From NCBI RefSeq assembly GCF_902686445.1, contig NC_062213.1, positions 4,647,241 to 4,711,240 of the forward strand: DNA of 64,000 nucleotides. Direction: 5' to 3'. This DNA is from Sciurus carolinensis. Taxonomy: Eukaryota; Chordata; Mammalia; Rodentia; Sciuridae. Of the stretch, positions 34,911-45,185 are shown piece by piece (position 1 is the stretch's first letter; every line of letters starts with the position of its first letter). The position numbers and the translations under genes were made by a program. The notes below the pieces were generated by a model. The model was not told where the DNA came from. It saw nothing but the letters and a program-made list of their open reading frames with translations, and ran no database searches.

Positions 34911-35425
34911 GGGTGTCTCTGAAGCCGGAGCCCTGGGGCAAGTGGGCAAGAACCCCAGCAGAATGTGGGGGTGGGGACACAGCCTGTAGTTCTCGTCTGC
35001 ACAATATAGATAACCAAGTTGTGTCCCAGTCACACTGGGGTCCCCATGGGGTTCTGTTTGGGGATGCACAATAATTAGAAGGCCTCAGGCAAAGATGGCT
35101 TCAATATCTGGGATCCTCCATGTTGGAAACCTCCAGCAAACCTCTCTCTAGGTCTCTCCGCTTTAACACTTGAAGGTTTTGCCCTCGATTCTGCAAACAC
35201 CTTATAAAATGTTCTCTGTCTTCCCTCACTGGAGTGTTGAACCGTTCCTGGGTGGGTACATGATTGGTGAGTTGGGTGCTCAACTAAACTGTTAACCTTT
35301 TAATGTGCTGAGGTGTGTTGTTGAAGAGTTTGCATTCAGCAAACTGTTAGTTCCATCCCAGCTGTTGGTAGACTAGATGGCGACGGCACAAAGCTGACAC
35401 AGTGGGAATGGAAGCCAGGCTGTGG
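34911..35425. other. Unclassified sequence
   Basis: No repeat or exon was recognised. Confidence 0.4.
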
Positions 35426-35429
35426 CCAT

Positions 35430-35995
35430 GCACACTCGTTCAGCACCCTGGCCAGATCCCACGGTCCTGAAGGAGGCCACCTGCACGGTGGCTCCCTACC
35501 TGGCCTGTCTTCTCACCTCTTGGCGGATTCTCTTTGAACAGCCCTCTCCACCACTCTGCCTCCCCAGCCAGCCCCAGGCCACGTCTCCTCTGGGTGTCAG
35601 ATGTGAGCTCTGGCCCTCTGCTTCTTCTCAGGGCTCCTGTGCCCTGGTGCTAGCCATGGGAAGGACCTCCTTGGTGGAGACTGAAGGTCACACAGGAGGG
35701 ATGTGTGCTACCAGCCATCCAGGCCCTTTCGCCACCTGCCATTCTCAACAGCTGCTCTCCATACCCCAAAATGGCGCCCTCAGGCTTCCAGGCTTTCTTC
35801 TGGAATGTCCAGGCTTCTCTTACTCTTTGAACTTCTTCTACCCTTCAAAACTCAGTGACCTGGCTTTCTCTGGGGTCCCATGATGATGGCCTTGTCACCC
35901 AGATGATCCCTGCAGAGGACCATGCATGAGGTCCCGCTGTCCTGTTCCTAACCCGTGTCTTTCCTGGCACCTGCTGCTCTGGCACAGGGATCACT
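35430..35995 (+). mobile_element. Probable L2 LINE fragment, sense
   Basis: The stretch 'cttctggaatgtccaggctt' (about 35798) followed by 'cttctacccttcaaaactca' and 'cacctgctgctctggcacag' follows the L2 3' region in sense orientation. A 153-codon + strand frame (35422-35883) overlaps it and has no domain of its own. Confidence 0.4.
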
Positions 35996-36004
35996 CCTCG
36001 TAGG

Positions 36005-36535
36005 GACCCATTAAAAATTTATAAACCATGAATATGTGAGTGAGTCAATGACAAGATGATGGGGACATTTCTCCTAAAATCACAACTAGAGAGTAGCTCC
36101 CTTCTGCCAAAGCTCAGCATGCTGAAGAGCAGAACGCTGTCACACTCTGGGAAGTTCTTCCCACCGTGCAGAGAAAATAAAGATTCATTGGTTTTCCTCC
36201 CTCTGCGCCCTTGCCAGGTGGCCATGGAGTCCCCAACCCCTGCTTTCCAGTTAGCAGCCCAGGCCAGGCACCAGAGGGTGTACCTGCTCCCCACCACGGC
36301 GAGAAAGCCAGCCAGCAATAAATCCTCAATTAGCAAGCAGGAAAATTGATTGAACCTATTCTCCTCTTCCTCCACTTTTGTTTAATGCCCCCTGTAAACA
36401 AGGTTGCGTGGCTGGCATTCAAGAGGAAGGAAAATTGAATTTAAAGTCATTTAAAACTTGCCATGATTAATGTCATGCCAGGTAAGCAGTGAAAAAGCAC
36501 ATTAAAGAATACAAAAGGAATTCTGCTCTTCAACC
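36005..36535. promoter_or_regulatory. Candidate conserved noncoding element
   Basis: This is a non-repetitive block with several homeodomain-like AT cores: 'cagcaataaatcctcaatta' (36314-36333), 'gaaggaaaattgaatttaaa' (about 36426) and 'catgattaatgtcatgcc' (36462-36479). It is flanked by L2 upstream and by unclassified sequence downstream. The antisense frame 36019-36375 has no domain. No alignment was available. Confidence 0.25.
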
Positions 36536-37155
36536 AGCAAGTCGTCTTTCTCAGTGCCTATGACTACATCGTGTAGAATCCTCTGCTTTAAACAGCTGTG
36601 AAAGCATGACCCGTATGTGATGGCAGCTCACCATTGCTACATAGTAGGAGTGTCACGTGTGAATTCACTGCCTCTGAGCCCTGAATGCACCTGCTGTCCC
36701 TGTGGGGCACAGCCTGTGCCAACATTGCAGGTACATGGGAAGAACCGTCCGTGGAGTCAGACGGCCCCGTCTTCAGCATTGCATAGAACTCTGGCATCTT
36801 AGAGGCCAGCTTGGCTGTTTGCCTTCTCATTGGTGGTGACACCAGTCACAAATGTGTCAGGACTGTATGGGATGCTGTACATGAAAAATTAGCAAAGAAA
36901 CTGGCATCCATTAAATACTCAGTTAACAAGTCACAGGTCTATTTATCTGTGTCCCTGGTGTGCGTGTGTGTGTGCATGCGCAAGCACTTGCTGCGTACTG
37001 CATCTGAAAAGACACGTATCGATACTTTGTATGAGGAATATAGAGGGGTGTGTGTGTAGGGGACTGTGCAGGCATATATATTGAGTTTAGAAGGACATTT
37101 TAATAGTATTTTTTTGCCAAATATTTTAAAATATGTTCCCACCTAGCCATGATTC
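36536..37155. other. Unclassified sequence
   Basis: No family was recognised. Short GT-rich runs lie at about 36959-36976 and 37047-37058. Confidence 0.4.
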
Positions 37156-37174
37156 AAAAAAAAAAAAAAAAAAA
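37156..37174. repeat. Poly-A run (19 A)
   Basis: An uninterrupted run of 19 A lies at 37156-37174. It might be the tail of a retroposon whose body I cannot recognise upstream. Confidence 0.95.
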
Positions 37175-37189
37175 GTCTGGCTCTGCATT

Positions 37190-37285
37190 CACATCACGTT
37201 CTCACACAGTTCTCTGAGGCATTTGACCTCACCGAGACTCCTCCTCTCCCTCTGGAAAATGGGAAAATAGGGAAGTTTACAGTAG
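37190..37285 (+). mobile_element. MIR-like fragment, sense
   Basis: The stretch 'ggcatttgacctcaccgaga' followed by 'ctccctctggaaaatgggaa' resembles the MIR core in sense orientation. Confidence 0.45.
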
Positions 37286-37589
37286 AGAGCTTATGCATTT
37301 CACACAGGCGGTTTGCTAGTTTGCTCACTCATTCCCAAAGCATTCTTTCAGTGTCTTTCTGCAGGGGACTAAGACGCAAGGAAGAATGGGATGGGGTTCC
37401 CTCCCCCAGAGGACCACCTGTGGTCAAGCTGGCTTGTGAACATGCCATTCTCTGTCCTTGGCCGAGTGCGGAGATGCTGGTGCCTCTAGGGCTCGGGACC
37501 CATGAAGGGCTCAAGAGTTTGTGTTTGTTTACACTGAGCTGTAACCGGGAGCAGGAAGAACAGTTGAGCGGGATGCTGTCCTACAGCTG

Positions 37590-38100
37590 TGCTCACCTAC
37601 CTGTTCTTACTGTGGCCTGGCTCTTTGCCTTCTCTATAAAATAGGGCAGGTGTTAAGGTGGGTGTTAGGAGATGGCCATCTTTTCCTTACTGTGTCCTGG
37701 ACCATCGCCATAGCACCTAACCAGTCCTGCAGCTTGCACCCCATACCCACGTTGAGGTGGACTCAGCAACCAGAGTGAGTTTTACAGAATGTAGATCTGC
37801 CGTCACCTGCTCCTCTGTGGGTCCCCCCGTTGCTTTTTGTCTCTGAAGGACATTTCCTCTAGTTGTCATAGCTCTTCCATTGCTTCCCTGACTGCCCTTC
37901 TACCCTGGCCTCTTGGGCTCCAGTCATGTTGACTTTCTTCTTGTTCCCAGAAAAAGTCAGACTTCTTGCCACCTTGGGAGTGGCTCTGCCCCTCTGCCTC
38001 CATCTCCTCTACCTGGAAGTCCTCAGAGTGGGCTTCCTGTAGGTCTTTCACAAGTGCTCAATCCTGTCACATGTCCTGTTCCCTAGAAAAAGGTACAAGG
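37590..38100 (+). mobile_element. L2 LINE fragment, sense (MIR-like edge at 37590-37660)
   Basis: From 'cttactgtgtcctggaccat' (about 37686) through 'ctctgtgggtccccccgttg', 'ttcttgccaccttgggagtg' and 'ctctacctggaagtcctcag' (about 38009) the order follows the L2 3' half in sense orientation. The leading 70 bases ('cttctctataaaatagggca') look like a MIR core. Confidence 0.5.
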
Positions 38101-39095
38101 AGGAGCCTTGCAGCTGGGAAGATTTTTGGAGTCTGCTCTCAGGAGCCACATGCCTGGGAGTGTGTGTGGGGTTGGGTCATGCAGTGCCAGGGGTTGAGGT
38201 GTGAGGCGGCTGCCTCAGAGCCCTCTCCTGGCCCTTCAAGAATGTCTGCTGCTGGCATGGCCCCAAGGTTCACGATGTGGGGCAGGATCTTTTGCCCCCG
38301 CTCTGTCTATCAGACATGGCTGCTGGGGTGGGTGTGCGCCTTCCGGGAGGCAGTTCTTCAGATGAGTAGGACTGATTACTCCATGAGCCTGTGACAGTGG
38401 TGCTAACCAGGGTCACCACTGCACAAGTCCTTACATGTTCTCATCTCCGGTCATTTTACTTTAACACAGAGCAGATGATCCAGTGACATGCCTAATCCTC
38501 AGTCTGTTAGGAGGACTTTCAGGGACGATCCTGCATGGAGCATCCTAGGCTGGCCCTCATACTGACCCGTCCATGGGACGGTCTTATTCTTCCTCCTCTG
38601 CCAGCTGGTCCTAAGGGAGATGGTGACAGTGCATTGTGAGTCTGGGGGAGAGCTCTGCTGTTTGAGACAGACCATCATTTAGGAGTCTTTGCTTGTGTCC
38701 TCTGGCCCTGCTCATGATTTGTCCTGGGTGGGCCACCTCCTGCCCAGTGCATGACCTGAAGAGTTTGATTTAACCCACATACTGAAGGGAAATTGTGGCC
38801 ACATAGCCAACAATACCCTCTGATCAGACATTCCTTCTTTACCAGGGCTAAATCCCATCCCAGGATCTGTTTGTTGCTACAACCCTGCTCCAGACACAGT
38901 GGGGCCTGCCTGGAGCCTCAAGAGCCATTTTTCCTACCACAGATAACTGGAAGTATCTTAGGGTCTTTCTGTTCACAGGACCCTAATGGCAGGGCACTGG
39001 TACTGCGGCCAGGACTTGCTGCAGAGCCTTTTCCTGGTTTGCACCCCCTGGAAGCTGATGGGCTTCTGTGTCACGTGGTAAATAGCTTGAAGCAG
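38101..39095. other. Unclassified sequence
   Basis: No repeat or exon is supported. The + strand frames 37966-38394 (142 codons) and 38793-39146 (117 codons) have no domain. Confidence 0.4.
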
Positions 39096-39097
39096 TA

Positions 39098-39305
39098 CAG
39101 TGGTCCCTTCGGTGTCTTTGGGGAATTGGTTCCAGGAGCCCCATGAATACCCAAATCTTCAAATGCTCAAGTTCCTTCTATAAGGTGATGTGGTGTTTGA
39201 ATATGACCCACACACATCCTCCCACACACCTTAAATCTTTTCTAGATTACCTGACAATCTAAGGCAATCATTGCTATTGTGTATTGTTTAGGGAGTAATG
39301 TAAGG
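39098..39305 (+). mobile_element. MER2/Tigger-family DNA transposon fragment
   Basis: The element begins right after a TA at 39096-39097 (the target of Tc1/mariner-type elements) with 'cagtggtcccttcggtg', then 'ggaattggttccaggagccc', 'aatgctcaagttccttctat', 'cacatcctcccacacacctt' and 'attgtttagggagtaatg'. This is the 5' half of a nonautonomous MER2-like Tigger derivative. The second terminal repeat was not found, so the copy is truncated. Confidence 0.75.
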
Positions 39306-39620
39306 ATAGAGTCTTCAGATGGTCACTACAGTGGCAGTGTAAAAGATTTCCTCCTGTGTCTCGTTGAGTTCATGAACACAGGAAGAACTTCTTCCTGAAA
39401 TGCAGAACCTGGCGAGGGCTGCTCAGCTTTGATGGTGGGAGGGAGAGGCCATCACTTGGTGGTTTTCTTTGGGGGGAGAGAATGTTCCAAGCCATTAGAT
39501 CCCTATGAGTGTCAGTGACATGGCGGAGCCCTAAAGTTCAACATGGTTTATTTGTTGCTTCTTGGAGCACGTGTTACTTTTCAGAGACCCTCGCCAATCC
39601 TGCCATGTCTGTGCACCCTA
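39306..39620. other. Unclassified sequence
   Basis: No family was recognised between the DNA transposon and the SINE. Confidence 0.4.
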
Positions 39621-39623
39621 TGC

Positions 39624-39740
39624 AGCCAGCAAGATGTCATTGCCTATCATCCCAGCTACTCTGGAAACCCAGAGGGGAACACGGGGAGTTCAAGGTCAAC
39701 CTGGGCCACATAGGGAGATCCCATCTCAGAAAAAAAAGAT
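39624..39740 (+). mobile_element. B1-like SINE, sense
   Basis: The stretch 'gcctatcatcccagctactc' (about 39642), 'gttcaaggtcaacctgggcc' and 'atctcagaaaaaaaagatgg' follows a 7SL-derived B1-type monomer with a short A-tail at about 39729-39736. No target-site duplication was obvious. Confidence 0.65.
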
Positions 39741-39744
39741 GGAA

Positions 39745-40012
39745 AATGATACCTGTTGTATACTTGTATATTAATCCATTGTGATATTTGGAATATTCAG
39801 ACCATAATATTTCAGGGATTTGAGAGTTACGATAGCCATATCAGACCACAATACTGTAAGTGTATGGAGACATCCTTCTCAGACGGAGAAATCCTTTTGG
39901 TTGTCTTTCTCAATCAAATTGGGAAAGAAGACTTCACAAAAATCAAAGGTGCAAAGGTGCTCTTGGAGAGAGCCACTGAAGGCCTAAAATGTAACCCACC
40001 CATGATTGAGAG
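39745..40012 (+). mobile_element. Old L1-like sequence, left part of a split element
   Basis: The stretch around 39905-40005 ('cttcacaaaaatcaaaggtg') looks like a decayed L1 ORF2 region in sense orientation. It seems to continue beyond the younger L1 at 41620. The younger L1 would therefore be nested inside it. Confidence 0.4.
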
Positions 40013-40029
40013 AAGACTGTCAAGCATAT

Positions 40030-40198
40030 TGTGATATTTTCTGCTTCACTCTTCCTGCTTAGGATTGCTTTGGCTATTGTGTGTCTTATTCTTCCAAGTG
40101 AATTTCATGATTGCTTTCTCTATTTCTATGAGGTAGGTCATTGGGATTTTAATTGGATTGCATCGAGTCTGTGTAGTGCTTTCGGCAGTATGGCCATG
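40030..40198 (-). pseudogene. Inverted L1 ORF2 piece
   Basis: On the - strand this segment encodes a short ORF2-like peptide containing 'NPIKIPMTYLIEIEKAIMKF'. It belongs immediately upstream of the sense part in an intact ORF2. The switch of strand is at about 40198, where '...gtatggccatg' meets 'gtaacaaaaaacagcatgg'. Confidence 0.85.
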
Positions 40199-41339
40199 GT
40201 AACAAAAAACAGCATGGTATTGGCACCAAAATAGATTGGCAGACCAATGATACATAATAGAGGACACAGAGACAAATCCACATAAATAGTTATCTCATAC
40301 TAGACAAAGGTGCCAAAAACATACAATGGAGGAAAGATAGCCTCTTCAACAAATGGTGCTGGGAAAACTGGAAATCCATATGTAGCAAAATGAAATTAAA
40401 TGCTTATCTCTCACCCTGCACAAAAATCAACTCAAAATGGATTAAGGACCTCAGAATTAGGCCAGAGACCCTGCACCAAATAGAAGAAAAAGTAGGTTCA
40501 AATCTTCGTCATGTCAACTTAGGACCAGACTTCCTTATCAAGACTCTCAAAACACAAAAAATAAAAGCAGGAATCAATAAATGGGATGGATTCAAACTAA
40601 AAAACTTCTCAGCAAAGGAAACAACAATGTGAACAGAGCCTACAGAATGGGAGAAAAATCTTTGCCACACGTACTTCAGATAGAGCACTAATCTCCAGAA
40701 TTTATAATGAATTCAAAAACCTTTACACCAAAAATACAAATAACCCAATCAATAAATGGGCTAAGGAACTGAGCAGACACTTCACAGAAGATATACAACT
40801 GATCAACAGACATATGAATAAATGTTCAACATCACTAGTAATAAGAGAAATGCAAATTGAAACTACCGTAAGATTCCATCTCACCCCAATTAGAATGGTG
40901 ATTATCAAGAACACAAGCAACAATAGATGTTGGTGAGGGTGTGGGGAAAAGGTACAATCATACATTGCTGGTGGGGCTGCAAATTAGTGCAGCCACTCTG
41001 GAAAGCAGTATGGAAATTCCTTCAAAAACTTGGATGGAACCACCATTTGACCCAGCTATCTCACTCCTTGGCCTATACCCAAAGGACTTAAAATCAGCAT
41101 ATTACAGTGATGCAGCCACATCAATGTTTATAGCAACTCAATTCACAATAACTAGATTGTGGAACCAACCTAGATGCCCTTCAATAGATGAATGGACAAA
41201 GAAACTGTGGTATATATACACAATGGAATATTACTCAATCATAAAGAACAACAACATTATGGCATTTGCAGGTAAATGGATGGAGTTAGAGAATATCATG
41301 CTAAGTGAAATAAACCAATCCCAAGAAACCAAAGACTGA
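40199..41339 (+). pseudogene. L1 ORF2 C-terminal region, broken
   Basis: In sense orientation the frames show the ORF2 C-terminal region in two readable blocks. One runs 40390-40632, with 'KINSKWIKDLRIRPETLHQI', and ends at an in-frame TGA. The other runs within 40941-41339, with 'FDPAISLLGLYPKDLK' and 'WYIYTMEYYSIIKNN', up to the natural stop region. Between them frames are lost by stops and small indels (for example near 40785-40800). The endonuclease and most of the reverse transcriptase are absent, so no activity is expected. Confidence 0.85.
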
Positions 41340-41619
41340 ATGTTTTCTCTGATAAGTGGATGATGATACGTAACAGGATGGGGAGGGGAAGAGAAGAATG
41401 GAGGAACGTTAGATTGTATAGAGAGAAATGAGGGGTGAGGAGGGGATGCCGGGAAGGAAAGATAATGAAATGAGAAACACCATTGTCCTTTGTATATGTA
41501 TGATTACATGAATGGTGTGAATCTACATTGCATACAACCAGAGAAATGAAAAGTTGTACCCCATTTATGTACAATGGAATACAAAAAATTAAATTAAAAA
41601 AAAAGACTGTCAAGCATAT

Positions 41620-42060
41620 ATCTAACAAAGGGCTCATAGCTGGCATATTTAAAAAAAATCTACACAAATAGGGTCCCAAAAAAATACAATCAAAAAGGTT
41701 TGAGGACCAGACTTCATGAATGGCCAATGAACTTGAGAAAAGAGGGCCAATTCTACTAGGAACTGGAAATATAAGACACTGTGGAAGATCCCACACACCT
41801 CCCACCGAGGGCGGCTTTGGTGACGCTGGTGCAGGTGTGGAGCTGGAGACTGGCTGTGTACATCCTCTACGACTCAGCGATTCCAGCCTTAAGTATATCC
41901 TTAAAAATCGTGTGTGTGTGTGTGTGTGTGTGATATGCATATTCAGAATAGCAATTTTTATAGTAAAAAAATTGGGCATGTACAACACAAATGACTGTTC
42001 ATAGAGTGGCTAATTAAGAGTCAATAATAAATTGCACACGCACAATGATTGTCTTCAGTC
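41620..42060 (+). mobile_element. Old L1, right part of the split element
   Basis: The stretch 41620-41700 ('tctaacaaagggctcatagc') and 41870-42030 ('cagaatagcaatttttatag', 'ataataaattgcacacg') looks like decayed L1M ORF2 in sense orientation. It resumes directly after the right target-site duplication of the younger L1. Confidence 0.5.
41910..41932. repeat. (GT)n microsatellite
   Basis: There are about 11 GT units inside the old L1. Confidence 0.9.
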
Positions 42061-42072
42061 CCTGTACCTGAA

Positions 42073-42104
42073 TAAAAAAAAAAGAAAAAGAAAAAGAAAA
42101 AAGA
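42073..42104. repeat. A-rich (AAAAAG)n repeat
   Basis: A run of A with regularly spaced G, period about 6. It follows the old L1 and may be its expanded poly-A tail. Confidence 0.85.
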
Positions 42105-42565
42105 ATGAGCTCCAACCATAGACAGCATCATGGGTGAGCTTCACAAACAACTTTGAGTTGAACACAGCCACACACAAACAGGACATTCTGTGATTGAGCA
42201 CACACAGGCTCACCTCTGTGCTAGAGATCAGTCACATGAATCCTCTGGCGCGAGGGTAGAGATTGGAACGGGGCAGGAGACACTTTTAAATTCTGCTAAT
42301 GATCTCTTTATTTGGATATTGGTATCATAAGTGCTGGTTTGAAATATTTCAATAATCTGGATATTGTTCAGTTTTTTGTAGGTAGACTGTACTGATGAAA
42401 TCTATTAAAATGTGACTTTCTTACTGCAAAAAAATGATCACACGTTCCCTTGCTTAAAACCATTTGGTGGTTTTAGTATACTTACAAATGCCTTTTATTA
42501 TACTTAGAAGAACCCATAAGCACCCTGGCCAGGTCTCTCCTGCTCCACCCGACATAGCCAGCCAG
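42105..42565. other. Unclassified sequence
   Basis: No family was firmly recognised. The stretch 42120-42300 may be the continuation of the old L1, judging by its style. Confidence 0.35.
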
Positions 42566-42569
42566 GGCA

Positions 42570-42770
42570 GCGGCAGCAGAGGTCAGTCCGTGGAACGTGA
42601 TTCTGGGTTGGAATCCCATTTCCACCATGTACTACGTAGCCAAGTTACTTAGCTTCTCTGTGCCTCAGTTAGCCCAACTGTGAAGTCAGTCCTCATAGTT
42701 GTTATGATTGAGTGAGATAATCCATGTAGTGCTGAGAATCTGTCATTTCACAGTAAATATAAGTGGCCTG
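42570..42770 (+). mobile_element. MIR SINE, sense
   Basis: A nearly complete MIR: 'ttctgggttggaatcccatt' (42601-42620) is the tRNA-related part, 'caagttacttagcttctctg' (42641-42660) the core, and 'gttatgattgagtgagataa' the tail. Confidence 0.8.
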
Positions 42771-43550
42771 ATTTCCTTTCATTTCCTTGAACACATTGAA
42801 CACTTTTCTTTCCCCCAAAGAACTTTTTGTTCTCTATTTCCTCTTAGAATCCTTTCACCCTATTTTAAGAAATAAAACAAAAAGCAAATCTTAAGAGTGA
42901 CTTTCTTTTGATCAAGAGTTGGTAGGAGCTCAGCACCTCACCCTGGGTCTCCTGGTTTGGTGAATTCTGAACCTGAGCTCTCCTCATGGATGTTCTAGTC
43001 TAGGGCTCTTCCTGTTTTTTTCCTTGAAGAAAGAAATCTCACTTATTTTCATGCATTTTCTTGTGGCACAAAAAGCACAGGAAAGATTTTGATGAATTGA
43101 ATAATTTTCTCGAACTGATGCGGTTCCTGAGTGAGTGTTCAGTTTGGTTTAGGAGACAATACATAAACACTCAAAGTAAAATAACAAATGTATGTTTCCA
43201 TGCTGTAGGAGAAGAGCTTTCACCCAGCATGATTAATTGCCAAGTGATCAGAGCAGACACTGTTCAAGTTCAGAGAAATGAGAGCCCTGTGGGCTGGGCT
43301 GCTGCTCAGGGAGGACCCCTGGAGGGCAGACCCTGCACTGCACGGACTGGGGAGGAGTTGGCAGGGCACCCCGAGGGAAGGCTTCTAGGCTGCACAAACC
43401 GAATAAGCCCAGGGTTTCGTGGGAACAGTGCAGGAACCAGCATGACTGGAGCCTGTGAATGGAAGATTTAGGTGGGAAGCAGGAAGAGGTCGAGTTCCTG
43501 GAGAAAGATGGGTACTGAAAAAAGAAGTTTAACTTTATGCTGATTTATAA
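42771..43550. other. Unclassified sequence
   Basis: The stretch 43030-43260 is non-repetitive and AT-balanced ('gcatgattaattgccaagtg', about 43228), a weak candidate for a conserved element. The + strand frame 43061-43471 (136 codons) has no domain. Confidence 0.35.
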
Positions 43551-43554
43551 TTAA

Positions 43555-43650
43555 TTTTCTTTTTAATTTTTTCCGTGGTGCTGGGGATTGAACTCAGGGC
43601 CCTGTGCACGCTAGTCAAGCACCCTAACACGGGGTCGCATCCCCAACCCA
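43555..43650 (-). mobile_element. ID/B1-type SINE fragment, antisense
   Basis: The stretch 'ctggggattgaactcagggc' (about 43582) followed by 'gtgcacgctagtcaagcacc' is the antisense of the ID-like part of rodent SINEs. Only about 95 bp remain. Confidence 0.65.
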
Positions 43651-43689
43651 ATCTGTTAATTTGTTTACTTTTCTGTAAACAATTTTGAC

Positions 43690-44075
43690 ATCTATTCAAA
43701 AGACAAAACCCCTGACATGTTTAATGTACACCATGTGAGGAGTCTGAACACATACCTGTGTCCGGGAAACCACCACAATCAAGGTAATAAGCAGATCATC
43801 ACCTCCAGCACTTTTCGTGGGTCCATCTGTTTTCCTTTCCATTGCGTGTGTTTGGGGAGGGGGTAAGAATGCTTCTCATGACATCTATTGGTCTAAGTAT
43901 TTTTAGCACGCAATGCCATGTTTAACATAGGCACCCCATTGTGCAGCAGATCTCTAGACGTGTTTATATTGAAGCAAACTCCTCTCTCTTCCCCCAGCTC
44001 ATGACAGCTACCATTCTAGTCCATGCTTCAATGGCTGGACTACTTTAGATACCTTATATATAAGTGGAAAGCCTT
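43690..44075 (-). mobile_element. Old L1 3' untranslated region, antisense
   Basis: The stretch 'accaccacaatcaaggtaat' (about 43770), 'ccattgtgcagcagatctct' and 'agctaccattctagtccatg' (about 44007) reads as an antisense L1M 3' UTR. Confidence 0.55.
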
Positions 44076-44079
44076 CTTG

Positions 44080-44440
44080 ACTTTGGCCTTGGCAATCATT
44101 TCTTGCATATGCCACCAAAAAACATAGGTGATAAAAGCAGAATTAGGCAAGTAACACTACATCAAATGGAAGAATCTTCTGCACAGCAAAGGAAACAATT
44201 GTCCGAGTGAAATGGTAACCAAGGGGGTGGGGGAGAATATTTGCAAACAATGTATCTGACAAGGGATAAAGATCTAAAATATATAAGAAACTTCTCTATA
44301 TACTAAGAAAACGACAAAAACACACAAGACTCTAAATAGCCAGATTAAAACAAAAATGGGCAAAGGACTTGAATAGACTTTGCTTCAAGAAGACATATCA
44401 ACGGCCGCCAGGTTTATGGAGAGATCCTCAAAGCACTGCG
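44080..44440 (+). mobile_element. Old L1 ORF2 fragment, sense
   Basis: The stretch 'cttctgcacagcaaaggaaa' (about 44176), 'gaatatttgcaaacaatgta' and 'atgggcaaaggacttgaata' (about 44356) is the C-terminal region of L1 ORF2 in sense orientation, full of stops. It lies head-to-head with the antisense 3' UTR just upstream. Confidence 0.75.
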
Positions 44441-44784
44441 AAGACACGCTGAAGGCTGACGGGGGCCAGGAACAGTGCTTCCTGCCAGCACAGCCATGAG
44501 GAAACTGGACTTTGGGGCCTGGTTGCTTGGCCAGCTGCTGTCCCCTGAATCCGATGGCTGTGGTTTTGCTAAGGGCACACTACCCAGGAGCCTCTCCCTC
44601 CCCGTGGTTAGGAGGCAGTCTGCGCAGGTGTGCCTGCAGGAGGCGCTGCTCCTCTAACTGTGCAGGAGGGGCAAACCCACCCTTGTACTCCCAGCAGCGA
44701 AATCGACCCGAGAGAAGTAAAGAAGATTTAAGTGTATGTAATAGATACCACATTTGTGATCAGAAAACAGAGCATTTATCAAAC
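44441..44784. other. Unclassified sequence
   Basis: No family was recognised. A small + strand frame starting at 44475 has no domain. Confidence 0.4.
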
Positions 44785-45185
44785 CCCAGCTGATCTAGAG
44801 ATTCAGTGCAATCCTGATCAAAGTGATCATTTTTATGGAAATGCAAACGAGACAAACCTGAAAAGCCAGGAAGTGAAGGACTAGCACATTCCTGCAGGAG
44901 TTATTTCAGATCTCTAGTGGTCAGGGAAGCCTGATCTTGGCACAAGGATGATGAAGCGAGTGCCTAGGAACGCACCCACAGGCATGTCGCCTGGATTGAC
45001 CGGAAGGCAGTCCAGTGTGTCAGCACACAAAAGGGTCGTTTCCATAAGGAAAGCCAAAGCCTTGGCTTTTAGACATGAAGGTAGTAGATATGAAACATCC
45101 TATCTGAAAGGCAAAATGTTAAAGCTTTTAGAATAAAACAAAAGAATATCTTCATAATCTTGGGTTTCTTGATACTGTTACAGAA
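44785..45185 (+). mobile_element. Old L1 ORF2 fragment, sense
   Basis: The stretch 'attcagtgcaatcctgatca' (about 44801), 'aatgttaaagcttttagaat' and 'gaatatcttcataatcttgg' (about 45144) follows L1 ORF2 order. It corresponds to a part upstream of that in 44080-44440, so the order of the two is not colinear and they are separate or rearranged. Confidence 0.6.

Larger units (their letters stand above)
40013..41619 (+). mobile_element. Sciurid LINE-1, 5'-truncated and 5'-inverted, with target-site duplications
   Basis: The insertion is bounded by an exact 17-bp direct repeat, 'aagactgtcaagcatat', at 40013-40029 and 41603-41619. Inside, 40030-40198 is L1 ORF2 in antisense, then 40199-41340 is the following ORF2 C-terminal region in sense, then a 3' untranslated tail (41341-41590) and an A-rich end (41591-41604). 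An antisense 5' piece joined to a sense 3' piece is the mark of twin priming during target-primed reverse transcription. The 3' tail ('gattacatgaatggtgtgaa', 'caaccagagaaatgaaaagt') is of squirrel type. The copy lacks the whole 5' half and cannot move. Confidence 0.9.

Noticed and set aside
40390..41339. Functional L1 reverse transcriptase gene
   Set aside because: Only the C-terminal part is present, split by an in-frame stop and indels, and the 5' part is inverted and truncated.
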